A stretch of 64,000 nt of DNA, taken from contig JAPOYV010000022.1 of NCBI GenBank assembly GCA_026706385.1, positions 62,001-126,000 of the forward strand, written 5' to 3'. The notes beneath the pieces are model-generated. The model had not been told where the DNA came from. It saw only the letters and a list, made by a program, of their open reading frames with translations, and did not search any database. Of the stretch, positions 25,902 to 36,500 are shown in pieces (position 1 is the first letter of the stretch; each line of letters starts with the position of its first letter). The translations under genes were made by a program, and so were the position numbers. Origin of the DNA: Gammaproteobacteria bacterium (GTDB lineage: Bacteria > Pseudomonadota > Gammaproteobacteria > Pseudomonadales > Azotimanducaceae).

Positions 25902-28078
25902 GGCCTCGCGGCCCTTAAGGGGGGAACGTCCGCGGCAGCGGACGCCGCGACCGGGTCCAAGCCCAACGCTGTGCGAGCCTGCCGGCGAATGTAGTGCTGC
26001 AGCGCCTCCAGATGTCGATCCGCCAACGCGGGAAAAGCCGGCATGCCTTGTGCGGTCAGCGCGCCGCCTCGCACGACTGCGTCAAACGCGGTATCCGACA
26101 GGACGACCGGCGAGGCCCTGAGGTCGGGCGAGCCACCGCCGGAGACCGCGCCTCCGCCGTGGCACATGCGGCAGTTGCCGTAGACCTCGGCACCGTGCCC
26201 AACGAGATCCTCGTCCACAACCAATTCGGGGTCGTCGAGCGGAAGAGGCGGTGCCGGGAGCGGAGCCACCGGCACGTCGTGCTTCCCCTCGAGGGAGAAC
26301 ACGACAAGGCGGCGCGGATGGCCTCGATACGCCCAGCCGAGCCGATAGTTGTCGTGCCCGCCGCTGGTTGCGGGCGTCGATCCCCAACCCACCAAGAGGG
26401 CGACGTACTGGCGCCCGCCAATGCCATAGGTGATGGGCGGTGCCGAGATGCCCAGTCCCATGTGCTCCCGCCAAAGCTCCTCGCCAGTCGCCGCGTGATA
26501 CGCCACGAAGTCGCCATCCACCGTTCCCTGGAACACAAGATCGCCTCCGGTCGTCAACGTGCCGGGATTCCATGCGGTGTCAAACGCCACCTCCCATACC
26601 CGCCGCTGCCTCACCGGGTCCCAGGCCTGAAGCGTGCCCACGGGCCTGTCGGGAGGCAGGGGAACTTGGCGGATCGCGACACCGTGGCCGCCGCCGGGAA
26701 CAGGGGCCAACCAGTCCGGCGACCGCCAACGCCCCACATCAACCCCTTCGTCCGAAAACGCAAAGGCCTCGTGGATGGTGGGAATGTAAACGAGGCCATG
26801 CACGGGATTGAAGGACATCGGCGGCCAGTTGTGCGCGCCCGGCGGTCCGGGAGTGACACGAACGGACTCGCCGTCCGGGTAGCGGGCACCCGGTGTCTCG
26901 ACGGGGCGTCCCGTCTCGATGTCCACGTGGCTAGCCCAACTCACCTCCGCGAAGGGCTCGGCGGAGATGAGCCGGCCACTGCTGCGGTCTATCACGTAGA
27001 AGAATCCGTTTTTGGGGGCGTGCAGAAGTGCCTTCACGTCGCGGCCGCCGATTCGGAGGTCTGCCAGGACCATGTCCATGTTGGAGTTGTAGTCCCACGT
27101 CTCCCCAGGAGTCGTCTGGTAGTGCCAGCGGTAGTCGCCCGTGTCTGCGTCCAGCGCCAGCACCGAACTCAAGAAAAGGTTGTCGCCACCGCCGGGGCTG
27201 CGGATCCTCCGGTTCCAGGGCGACCCGTTGCCCGTGCCGATGTAGACGGCGTCGAACTCGGGGTCGTACGTCATCCCGTGCCAGACGTTGCCACCGCCGC
27301 CGGTGCGCCACCACTCGCCCGTCCAGGTCTTCGCCGCCATTGCCATCGCCGCGTTTTCGAAACCGTCGGCCGGATTCCCCGGGACGATGTAGAACCGCCA
27401 GACCTCTTCGCCCGTCTCGGCGTCGTACGCGGTGACGTAACCGCGTGCCGGGCCGTGTTCGGTACCGCCGTTGCCTATGAGCACCTTGCCGCGGAACGCC
27501 TTGGGCGCGCCGGTGATGTACATCGCCTCCGACGGATCGATCGTGGGCGTCGTCCACATCGGCCTGCCCGTGGCCGTCTCGACTGCAATCAGGCGTCCGT
27601 CCACGGTCGCGACGTAGACGCGCTCGCCCCACAAGGCCAGACCCCGGCTGCCGTGCAGGAACGCGATGCGCATACGGTCAGCGGCATGCCTCGCAACCTC
27701 GGGGTCGTACGTCCAGAGCAGCTCGCCGCGGACCGCGTCGACCGCGCGGACGACGTTGCGGGAGTCGACGAAGTACATGACCGAGTCGGCAACAAGGGGA
27801 GTCGAGACGAGCCCGACCGGCTCGGCGATGTCGAGGTACCAGTCGACCTTGAGTTCGGCGACGTTCCCGCTGTTGACCCGATCAAGCGGGCTATAGCGTT
27901 GCTCGTTGTGATTGCGACCGTAGGTCAGCCACTCGGCAGCGTTGGCGACGTCGGCAATCGCGGCATCGTCGACGCCTCCGGCGTTGGCATACAAGGCCCC
28001 GTAGACACATAGGACCACCCGCCCAGCGCAGCGAGCGAAGGCTGCCTCGAATCTCGGCCGGCCAAGCCGGAACGTCAC
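25898..28078 (-). CDS. PQQ-dependent dehydrogenase with C-terminal cytochrome c domain (quinohaemoprotein)
   Basis: This 726-residue protein should oxidise an alcohol or related substrate in the periplasm with PQQ and pass electrons to its own haem c. A signal-like N-terminus precedes repeated propeller blades: WLTYGRNHNEQRYSPLDRVN, GYVTAYDAETGEEVWRFY and TGTLTTGGDL-type tryptophan-docking motifs. The catalytic aspartate is expected in GETWDYNSNMD. The residue two places on is Asn, not the Asp that marks lanthanide-dependent enzymes, so a calcium enzyme is more likely. Near residue 636 CRMCH binds haem, with a distal Met probably in AQGMPAF. Its ATG overlaps the stop of the TonB-receptor gene by four bases. 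No PQQ synthesis genes are in the window. Substrate unknown. Confidence 0.9.
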   Translation of the reverse strand: MTFRLGRPRFEAAFARCAGRVVLCVYGALYANAGGVDDAAIADVANAAEWLTYGRNHNEQRYSPLDRVNSGNVAELKVDWYLDIAEPVGLVSTPLVADSVMYFVDSRNVVRAVDAVRGELLWTYDPEVARHAADRMRIAFLHGSRGLALWGERVYVATVDGRLIAVETATGRPMWTTPTIDPSEAMYITGAPKAFRGKVLIGNGGTEHGPARGYVTAYDAETGEEVWRFYIVPGNPADGFENAAMAMAAKTWTGEWWRTGGGGNVWHGMTYDPEFDAVYIGTGNGSPWNRRIRSPGGGDNLFLSSVLALDADTGDYRWHYQTTPGETWDYNSNMDMVLADLRIGGRDVKALLHAPKNGFFYVIDRSSGRLISAEPFAEVSWASHVDIETGRPVETPGARYPDGESVRVTPGPPGAHNWPPMSFNPVHGLVYIPTIHEAFAFSDEGVDVGRWRSPDWLAPVPGGGHGVAIRQVPLPPDRPVGTLQAWDPVRQRRVWEVAFDTAWNPGTLTTGGDLVFQGTVDGDFVAYHAATGEELWREHMGLGISAPPITYGIGGRQYVALLVGWGSTPATSGGHDNYRLGWAYRGHPRRLVVFSLEGKHDVPVAPLPAPPLPLDDPELVVDEDLVGHGAEVYGNCRMCHGGGAVSGGGSPDLRASPVVLSDTAFDAVVRGGALTAQGMPAFPALADRHLEALQHYIRRQARTALGLDPVAASAAADVPPLRAARP

Positions 28079-30321
28079 AAGGTGAACTGGACCTCGACGC
28101 CGAGGATCCTCGGCGGATCAAACGTGCCCCAGGGAACCAACGCGTTGTACGCGAAAGCCAGGGCGTCCTCGTCGGTCAGGTTGCGACCGAATAGCGCAAC
28201 GCTATTGCCTTCGCCCCAGAGTAGCGAAATCGCCCCGTTCCACTTGGTCGCGGGCAGCCGGTAGTAGATGTCGTCGTTGCTTTGACCGTACGCGTTGTAG
28301 CTCGACTGGTAACGCGCGTCCAAACGGAACTCCAAGCGCCCGTTGGCCAGCCGGGCGACATCCCGCAGGTATCGCAGCGCGCCCGAAGCGCTCCAGCGCG
28401 GTGCCAGGATGACGTCCAGGTGCGAGTTGTCCGTGGCCACGCCGTCGTTGTTCAGGTCGACCAGGAACTCGGCCCACGATGCTTCAAGGTAGCCGAGCGA
28501 GAGGTTGGCGCTCAGGTTCTCGGTCAGGACCCATTCGGACTCGAGCTCGAGCCCGTGGATGTCGACGTCGCCGAGGTTGATGGCAATGGCTTCGGTCCCT
28601 CGCCCGGTGAAGTTCGGGCGCCGGACGAGGCCCACGAGCTTCTCGTAGTCGGTGACGAACGCCGCCGCTGAAACCCGTGCCCGATCGTCCATGACCCGGG
28701 CCTTGAGGCCGAGTTCGTGGTTGGTCGCGTATTCCGCGTCGTACGGTCCGATGTTCTCGACGCGCGTCGCACGGCCGTTGAACCCGCCCGGTTTGAAACC
28801 TGTGGACGTGGTCAGGTACACCATCGCGGACTCGGACAGGTCGTAGCTCGCCCCGGCGCGCCACGTCGTCTGATTCCACGTATTGGTGAGATCGAGCGTG
28901 CGCGGCGGCGTTTGGGGGGCCGGCGGCGGTCTCGGGTCATGGCGGATGTCCACGGTCTTCTCATCGCGCGTCGCGCGCCAGCCCAGGAGCAGCGAGAGCT
29001 TCGGCGTCGCATGGAAGTCCGCCTGGCCGAACACCGCGGCCGTCTTCGTCCGCTGGCCCGCTTCCACGGTGACGAAGGCGTCCTCGAGCCCGTAGCTCGC
29101 GGAGTACGGTGCGCCGATGTTCTGGTAGGAGATGCGCGTCGACTCCTCGCCGAAGAGAAAGACCCCCGCCGTGTAGTCCCAGCGCTCGCTGTGCGAGTCG
29201 CGGAAGCGGATCTCGAGGCTGTCCTCCTCGTGCTCGATGCCGAACCCAAGGTTGATGATCAGGCCGGAGCCCCTGACGGGCGGGGTCGTTCCCGCACGCC
29301 CGTCGAGATCGAAATAGGAGAGGAAGTCCGCCTGCTGGGTGTTCGCCAAAACCGTCACGGTTCCCGCCCCCATGCCGATGTCCGACCTGAAAGTGACGCC
29401 TTTCTCGGCGGACTCGGCGAGCCCCGCTTCGTCCTGGCGGACCCGGTGCACGTCGCCATCGGCCACGCCGCGCGGATCCTGGATGAAACTGGTGACCGGG
29501 AGACCATCCACGTCCTCATCCACCGCGTAGACCGTCAAAGTGCTGTAGACGTTGTCCAACGCATGGTCGACCTTGAGGCGCAGATTGCTCGCGTCGATGG
29601 CGCCCAATGACCGACCGTCGTACGCGTTCTCGACGTGGCCATCGTATCGGCGGACTCCCGCGGACAGCCGCGCGCGCACGGCGTTATCCATGAAGCCCCC
29701 GGACTGGGCCGCCAGGCGCAGGTGTCGTGTGCCGTACTCTGCGAGCGACAGCCTACCCGTAAGACCCGCCTCGTCGCCCACCGGCTTGGTGATGACGTTG
29801 ATCGTCCCGGCGAGGCTGCTGCGGCCGAACAGCGGCCCCTGGGGCCCGCGCAGGATTTCCACTCGCTCCACGTCGAGCTGGTCGTGGAGCACACCGGTGT
29901 TCCGCGCATGCGGCGCGCCGTCGAGCAGCACCTGCGTCTTCGAGTCCGCCAACGGGTCCGTTTCGTAGAACCCGATTCCGCGTATGGCGAAGCTGCCGCC
30001 GTTGCCGACCATCACTCGCTGCGTGACGATGTTCGGCACGAGTCCGTTGAGGTCCGTCAGGTCCACAGCGCCTCGCGCCTCCACCTCGGCACCTTCGATC
30101 GACGACACCGACGACGGCACGTCCTCGATGTTCTCTTCGACCTTTTGCGCAGTGACCAGGACCTCCTCGAGCTTCACGTTCCCGGCGTCCGCCTCGCCGT
30201 ACGCCGACCCCGCGAGCGCCAGCACGCAGACACCGACGGTCGGTCGTAGGTTGCGCATCCCGCCGGCTGACCGGCGTGGAAACCGCTTCTTGGGCGTACC
30301 TGTTGGCGTCCGATTCGTCAT
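28075..30321 (-). CDS. TonB-dependent outer-membrane receptor
   Basis: This 748-residue protein is an outer-membrane beta barrel with a plug domain that takes up a large or scarce substrate using TonB energy. After a signal peptide comes a TonB box (LEEVLVTAQK), then plug motifs (SFAIRGIGF, VERVEILRGPQGPLFGRSS, AGTINVITKPV). The barrel ends with aromatic VQFTL at the C-terminus. The ATG at 30321 has GGAGGAG just upstream. The frame is open to 30462, into the end of the RND gene. This subfamily is broad (siderophores, vitamins, sugars, lipids). Four-base coupling to the PQQ dehydrogenase suggests uptake of its substrate or of PQQ itself; both are inferences. The gap to the upstream RND permease is 64 bases. 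Confidence 0.92.
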   Translation of the reverse strand: MTNRTPTGTPKKRFPRRSAGGMRNLRPTVGVCVLALAGSAYGEADAGNVKLEEVLVTAQKVEENIEDVPSSVSSIEGAEVEARGAVDLTDLNGLVPNIVTQRVMVGNGGSFAIRGIGFYETDPLADSKTQVLLDGAPHARNTGVLHDQLDVERVEILRGPQGPLFGRSSLAGTINVITKPVGDEAGLTGRLSLAEYGTRHLRLAAQSGGFMDNAVRARLSAGVRRYDGHVENAYDGRSLGAIDASNLRLKVDHALDNVYSTLTVYAVDEDVDGLPVTSFIQDPRGVADGDVHRVRQDEAGLAESAEKGVTFRSDIGMGAGTVTVLANTQQADFLSYFDLDGRAGTTPPVRGSGLIINLGFGIEHEEDSLEIRFRDSHSERWDYTAGVFLFGEESTRISYQNIGAPYSASYGLEDAFVTVEAGQRTKTAAVFGQADFHATPKLSLLLGWRATRDEKTVDIRHDPRPPPAPQTPPRTLDLTNTWNQTTWRAGASYDLSESAMVYLTTSTGFKPGGFNGRATRVENIGPYDAEYATNHELGLKARVMDDRARVSAAAFVTDYEKLVGLVRRPNFTGRGTEAIAINLGDVDIHGLELESEWVLTENLSANLSLGYLEASWAEFLVDLNNDGVATDNSHLDVILAPRWSASGALRYLRDVARLANGRLEFRLDARYQSSYNAYGQSNDDIYYRLPATKWNGAISLLWGEGNSVALFGRNLTDEDALAFAYNALVPWGTFDPPRILGVEVQFTL

Positions 30322-30385
30322 CGTCTCCTCCTCATTGTCGCGGTACCGCTTCAAGTCAATGCGGCCGCAGAAGCGCGGTGCCCGT

Positions 30386-33300
30386 TCACGACGATGCCAG
30401 CCGGGCCTCGCGCCACTCGGCCCCCCGGACGCGATCCACCGCAACCATGATCGCGGGAACAAGAAACAGCGGGCCTAAGCTCGCGAACGCCAGTCCGCCG
30501 ATCAAGCTCACGAACAACGGCAGGATCGTGATCACGGACTCGAACTTGCTGTAGACGATCGGGAGCAGGCCGACGATCGTCGTCACGCTCGTGACCACGA
30601 TGGGTCTTGCCCGCAGCTTCGCCGCGCGGGTCGCCGCTTCGGCGACCGGCACCGCCGGCGACAGCCGCCGAATTCGGTTGTAGGCATGGAGGAACACCAG
30701 CGTGTCGTTGATCACGACGCCCGAGACTGCGACCAGACCGTAGAGCGATGTGAGTTTCACCGGGTAGCCCAACGCCCAATGCAGGTAGAGCGCGCCGGCC
30801 AACGCCAGCGGGATTCCGACGAGCACGTACAACGGCTGCAGGACACTGCGCAGCTGGATAGACACCAATGCAAAGATGACGAGCAGCGCTGCCGGGAACG
30901 TGACCGCCAGACCGCCGAGCGTCTTGACGGTGTCGCGGGAGGAACCGGCCGGAAGGAACCTGAGTTCGGGATAGTCCACCGCCAAGGCGGCCAGTAGCCG
31001 GTCCTCCATCAGGTCCTCCAGTTCCTCGGAGGACGTCATTGCGTTGTCGTAATAGACCGTGAACGTCACCGCGGGCCAACCGTCGACGCGCTGCCGCTGC
31101 GCGAGCCCCTGCCGCTGCCGGGTCTCGGCGACGCTCGAGAGAGCTGCAACAGACCCATCGGGCAGGGCGATGAGTTCGTCGCCGAGGTCAGCGTGACTCC
31201 GCCGCTGTTCCATCGGGTAGCGGACCATGACGTCGATGGTTTCGACGTCCCTGACGATGCGGTCCACCTTCGCGCCGAAAAAGCGGTTGCGGAGCTGGTA
31301 AGCCAAGTCGGCTTCAGCGAGCCCCCCGGACCGTCCGAGGTCGGTGACGCCGACTTCGTAGTTGACCTTGTCCCACTCCAGCGTGTCGTCGACGGCGTAG
31401 ACCGACGGCAGGGCGACCAACTGCTCCTTCAGCGCGATCGCGGCCGAGACCACGTCCTCCTCGTCGGGGTGCAGCAGGACGTACCCCACGGCCGCTGCCG
31501 TGGCCTGGGTCGAGGTCCGGAATGCCAGCCTTTCGGCACCGTCGAGCGTGCCGAGGCGGTTGATCCAGGTCTGCTTCAGTTCGGCGACCGAGACCTCGCG
31601 GGCTGGCGGGACATTCAACCGCAGCTGGACGGTTGCGCGGTGCCGCGCCGGCTCGGCTGCTGCCGCGCCGAGCAGCGTCTCGACCGGCCGATGCATGCCG
31701 ACGATGACGTTGATGGCGTTGACCGCCGTGCGCCCGGTTGTCTCGTTCGCCTCGTGGGCCGCCTTGACGATGCGTTCGGTGGCGCGCACCGTTTCCTCGA
31801 ACGGCGTACCGACGGCCATCGTCAGGTCCACCTGCAGCTGCCGCTCGTCGAGGTTGTCGCCGACCGCGTCGAACTTGACCACGTTGGTCGCAAACAGCAA
31901 CACGGCGATAGCGACGAGGGCGAGACCGATGAGAATCGGGGTGCCCGGCCGGCGCGTACACCCCGTGATCCAATCGCCGAGACGGCCGTCGACCAACGCG
32001 TCAAACGAACTCGACACCTTCCGCTGGAACACGCTCAGTGGCCAGCGCGTCGCTCGACCATCGACCGCCAGGTGGGCGGGCAGCAGGAAGAACGCATCGA
32101 ACAGCGAAAACGCCAGGACAACCATCACCACGAGGGCTAGGGTGCTGATCAGCTGGCCGACATTGCCGTCGAGCGGCAACAGGGCGGCAAAGGCGATCAT
32201 GGTCGTCACCACGCCGACCGTGACCGGCACGAACACTTCACGCGCTCCCGCGATCGACGCCTGAACGCCGCCGAGTCCCGCCTGTCGATGTCGCGCGATG
32301 CTCTCGCCAACGATAACCGCGTCGTCCACGACGATCCCGATCACAACGGCGACACCCAAGACCACCATGACATTGAGCGTCACGGATAGCATGTGCAGGG
32401 CGATGAAGGAGCCGATGACCGCAGTGGGTATCCCGACCGTGATCCAGAAGCCGATGCGGAAGTCGAACACGAGCACGAGCACGAGAAACACTAGGGCCAC
32501 GCCGATCAACGCGCCGTTGGCGATGGTCGTCAGTTGTCGCTCGACGGAGAAAACCCGGTCGAGCCAAGGCGCCACGGTGAGCCCCGGCGGCGCCGGGTGC
32601 GCGGCGAGAAACTCCTCCACCTCGTCCATCACGTCGACCGGATCGATGCCGGCCGGCGCGGCGATGTCGAGGAAGACCGCGGGAACGCCGTTCACGGTGT
32701 TGATCAGCGGATCTTCGGCGAAGCCGTCACGGACTTCCGCCATGTCCCGGAGACGGACGATCGTCCCGTCCGGTCGGCTCAGAACGACGATGTCGGCCAG
32801 GCCGGCAGCCGTATTCCGCTTCTGCAGCGCGCTCACGACAAGGTCTCCCGACTCGGTACTGATCTCGCCGCCGGAGACGTTGTAGGACGACGTGCGGATC
32901 GCCGCCGCGAGCTCGCGGATCGTCAGCCCGTACCGCGCCAGTTGCGCCTCGTCCACGTCCACCTGGAACTCCCGCACCGGCGCGCCGACCACGTCGACGA
33001 TCCGCACGCTCGGCAAAAGCAGGAGTTGCTCTCGAAGGCTGTCGACATAGGCCCTTAGACGTTCCCCGCTATGCGTCGCGGAGGTCACGGCCAGGGATAG
33101 GACGTTGCGCAGAATCGTCTTGAGTACTATTTCGGGCTCGTCGGCACCCGGTGGCGGGAAGTCCTCGATGCTCGCCACCGCCGTCCTGACGAATTCGAGC
33201 TTCTCCGCCGAGTCCGTCCATTGCTTGAGCTCGACGAGAATCTCGGCCCGGCCTCGCCAGGCTCCCGAGGTCATGCGTTCGACGCCGTCGAGCGAGACGA

Positions 33301-33550
33301 GGCGCTCCTCGATCCGCCGGACGATGTCCTCCTCGACCTCCCGCGGCGTCGCGCCGTCGTAGGGGACGTTGATGACGACCGTGCGCAGGTCGATCGGGGG
33401 GTATCGCTCGAAAACGCTGGCGTTGAACGCGACGGTACCAAGGCCCAGCAGGAGGACCGTGATCGCCGTTACGCCGACGCGGTTGTGGGCCATGTACTCG
33501 AACACGCCGGTCCAAGGCGGATTGCCCGCGCTGCGATCGCCATTGGCCAC
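30386..33550 (-). CDS. RND-family efflux permease (second pump operon, second permease)
   Basis: This 1054-residue RND transporter has the full two-half architecture. The relay helix reads IGIVVDDAVIVGES, keeping the Asp-Asp pair of AcrB, and helix 10 has SGVVINDTLVFLHAYNR. A conserved FFLLPAHL follows the first bundle. It differs from the permeases at 2.8-9.2 kb in both relay motifs, so it belongs to another subfamily. The GTG at 33550 has AGGAG seven bases upstream, and the gap to the preceding permease gene is nine bases, so the two are almost certainly co-translated. No outer-membrane channel is present. Its substrate is unknown; nearby TonB-receptor and PQQ-dehydrogenase genes hint at a shared compound. 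Confidence 0.92.
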   Translation of the reverse strand: MANGDRSAGNPPWTGVFEYMAHNRVGVTAITVLLLGLGTVAFNASVFERYPPIDLRTVVINVPYDGATPREVEEDIVRRIEERLVSLDGVERMTSGAWRGRAEILVELKQWTDSAEKLEFVRTAVASIEDFPPPGADEPEIVLKTILRNVLSLAVTSATHSGERLRAYVDSLREQLLLLPSVRIVDVVGAPVREFQVDVDEAQLARYGLTIRELAAAIRTSSYNVSGGEISTESGDLVVSALQKRNTAAGLADIVVLSRPDGTIVRLRDMAEVRDGFAEDPLINTVNGVPAVFLDIAAPAGIDPVDVMDEVEEFLAAHPAPPGLTVAPWLDRVFSVERQLTTIANGALIGVALVFLVLVLVFDFRIGFWITVGIPTAVIGSFIALHMLSVTLNVMVVLGVAVVIGIVVDDAVIVGESIARHRQAGLGGVQASIAGAREVFVPVTVGVVTTMIAFAALLPLDGNVGQLISTLALVVMVVLAFSLFDAFFLLPAHLAVDGRATRWPLSVFQRKVSSSFDALVDGRLGDWITGCTRRPGTPILIGLALVAIAVLLFATNVVKFDAVGDNLDERQLQVDLTMAVGTPFEETVRATERIVKAAHEANETTGRTAVNAINVIVGMHRPVETLLGAAAAEPARHRATVQLRLNVPPAREVSVAELKQTWINRLGTLDGAERLAFRTSTQATAAAVGYVLLHPDEEDVVSAAIALKEQLVALPSVYAVDDTLEWDKVNYEVGVTDLGRSGGLAEADLAYQLRNRFFGAKVDRIVRDVETIDVMVRYPMEQRRSHADLGDELIALPDGSVAALSSVAETRQRQGLAQRQRVDGWPAVTFTVYYDNAMTSSEELEDLMEDRLLAALAVDYPELRFLPAGSSRDTVKTLGGLAVTFPAALLVIFALVSIQLRSVLQPLYVLVGIPLALAGALYLHWALGYPVKLTSLYGLVAVSGVVINDTLVFLHAYNRIRRLSPAVPVAEAATRAAKLRARPIVVTSVTTIVGLLPIVYSKFESVITILPLFVSLIGGLAFASLGPLFLVPAIMVAVDRVRGAEWREARLASS

Positions 33551-33559
33551 CGGTCGCTC

Positions 33560-36500
33560 CTACTCGCCGGCGAGCGGGGCCGGCTCCGCCGGTGCCCGTA
33601 AAGCACGCAAGCGGCCCTTGGCCAGTTCGACCAGCATCGTGACGGCCGGCAAGAAGAACACCAACCCAATGCCCGAGAAGGTCAATCCGAAGGTGATGCT
33701 CACGACAAGCGGAATCAGGAACTGGATCGTTTCGCTGTCGTTGAACAGCATCGGCATGAGACCGAGTGCCGTCGTCAGGCTCGTCAGCAGTACCGCGCGG
33801 GCCCGTTGCCGGGTTGCTGCCGCAATGCCAGCCACGGCAGGCATTTCCGGGTCGAGCATGACCCGGTTGAACCTGTGGAGCAGAAGCGTCGTGTCGCTCA
33901 CGACGATCCCGGACACCGCGATCAGCCCGAGGATGGATGTGAAGCTGAACACGTAGCCGAGCATCCAGTGGCCGACCACGGCTCCCACGAACGCCATGGG
34001 AATACCCGCCATCGCCAACAGGGGTTGTACGAAGCTGCGCAGGAACGACGCGAGCAGGACGTAGACGGCCAGCAAGCCGATGGGGATGGAGTAGCGCAGG
34101 ATGTCGAGGGCCCTGGCCGCTTCCCTGGACTGGTCGTGCGGCTGGACGTGCAATCCCGGGTAGTCGCGCACGAGTCTCGGCAGGAAGGTCGATGTCACGA
34201 CCTCAGCGGCGCCGGACGCATCAGCGTCGCGGTCGACGTCCGCGGAAACCACCGCGGCGCTGCGGCCGTCGATCCGCAAGCGCTCCGCGAGGGTATCGGT
34301 TTCGACGAAATCCGCGATCGCGTACAACGGAACCTGCTCCCGTCCGCCGGGCAGGCGGATCAGTTCGTTGCGAAGGTCTCGGTAGCTGGTGCGGCGGTCC
34401 TGCGGGTAGCGAACCATGACCAGGAGTTCGTCCCGCCCCCGTTGGACCCGTTGGGCCTCCGCGCCGTAGAAAGCGTGCCGTAGCTGCAACGCGACGGATG
34501 CCGACGTCAAGCCGCTCGCATGGCCGGCCTCGTTCAGCCGAACCTCGAAGCGTCGCTTCCCCGTCGAGATGGAGTCGTTGACATTCGCGAGGCCGCCGAG
34601 GCGTGACAGGGCCTCCCCGAAGTCCGTGGCCGCAGCCTGGACGGTGCCCGCGTCGGTGTGCGTCAACGCGTAAGAAAGGCCGGCGAGGCCCCGGTTCCGG
34701 TTGGGGAAGACGACCGACTCGACGCCGGGGATGTTGGCGACGGCTCGCTGCCACCGATGCTTGAACTCCTGGACGGGCATCGTCCGGAGGGGCAGCGGAT
34801 TGAGGCGGATCTGAACGGAGGCGACGTTGCCCCGCGGCGGATAGGGGTCGGTACCGCCGACGTACTCTCGCGGGATGTGGAAACCGAGGGCCACGGCCTT
34901 GGCATTGATGGCGGAACCGTCGAACGCGACGTCCACCTCCTCGGCAGCACGGGCTGCCGCACCCGCCGCGGCCTCCACGTCCTCGAACCGGGCGCTCGCC
35001 GGCAACACGAGGTCGACCTGCACGTCCTCGTCGTCCACGAGACTGAACTCCGGCTCGTAGGGAACCAGCCCGTAAGCCAGCAGCGCTACGGCGAAGAGCA
35101 CGCTGGCGGCGACGACGGCTGGGGGCCAGAACGGCGTGCGAACCGACCAAGAGATCAACGGGACGATCCTCGTCTGCATCACGCGACGTACCCACCCCTG
35201 GACGCCGCGCTGCGCTACCGACAGGGGCCAGACGTCGGTACGTCCCTGTCTTGCCAAGTGACCGGGAAGCACCATCGCGGCCTCCGCTAGCGACAGCAGC
35301 AGCACGACCACGGCGACCATGGGTATCGCCCAAAGCAACTGACCGATCAAGCCGTCGAGTGGTAGCAGCACCGCGAAGGCGATGACGATCCCAAGCGCGC
35401 CCACGGTCACCGGGGCGATGACGTCCTTCGTGCCGGCGATCGCGGCGTCCGGCCCGGTGTAGCCCGCCTCGCGGAAACTCGCGACGCTCTCCCCGACGAT
35501 GATCGAATCGTCCACCACGACCCCGATCAGCACGAAGAAGGCGAACAGCGCAATCACATTGATGGTGAGACCGACTGCGGGGAAAAGGACCAGGGATCCG
35601 ATGAATATGACCGGGACACCGATGGTCACCCACGTCGCCGTGCGCAGGTCGAACACGAGGAGCAGCACCAGGAACACCAAGGTGAGTCCGGCGATGCCGT
35701 TCCTCAGAATGAGGCTCAGGCGGTCTTCGACCGCCCAGGTTTCGCTGTCCCAAACGGCCAGCTCCACGGCTTGCGGGTGTGTATACGAGGCGAGGTAGGC
35801 CTGGACCTCGGAGCTCGCATCCTGCGGAGAAGTATCCGGTGATGACCGCACGTGCAGGAACACGGTCGGCACGCCATCAACGGTGGCGTAGGTCTCCTGC
35901 TCGAGAAGGCTGTCACGGACGGTTGCCATCTCCCCCAGTCGAACCAACGATCCGTCATCGCGCGAAACCACCACAATCCTCGCGAAGTCCTCGGCGAAGT
36001 CCCCCTTGGCAAGCGTGCTCATCACGATATCGCCGGACTCCGTTCTGAGCTCGCCGCCAGTGACGTTCACCGAGGTCTTGCGAATGAGTTCCACGAGGTC
36101 GGCGATCGTGATGCGATAGCGGGTGAGCGTCTCCTCGTCCACCTCCACCCGTATCTCTCGATCCCGCGTGCCGACCAGTTCGACGATCGCGACACTCGGC
36201 AGGAGCAGCAATCCGTCGCGCAAGAGCTCGGCGGCGCGACGCAACTGGTACGGGCCCAAGGTGGGGGAGCTGACCGAGATCGTCAGCACGTTGCGGTTCA
36301 CTTCGACCTTGGTGACCTCGGGTTGCTCGGCGTTCCGCGGGGGGAAGTCCTCGATCCGCTCTACAGCCGTGCGGACGAGATTCAGGGTGTCGATGTCGTC
36401 GGCGAACGGCTCCATTTCGGCCTCGACGACGGCAAGCCCGGCGCGGGAGACCGAAACAGTGCGCGACACCCCGACGGTGCCGACAAGGCTCTCCTCGATG

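Noticed and set aside
26160-26200. CRISPR-like or phage-like repeats in the window
   Set aside because: No series of spaced direct repeats or phage structural genes was found; short repeats seen inside genes are codon-level GC patterns.
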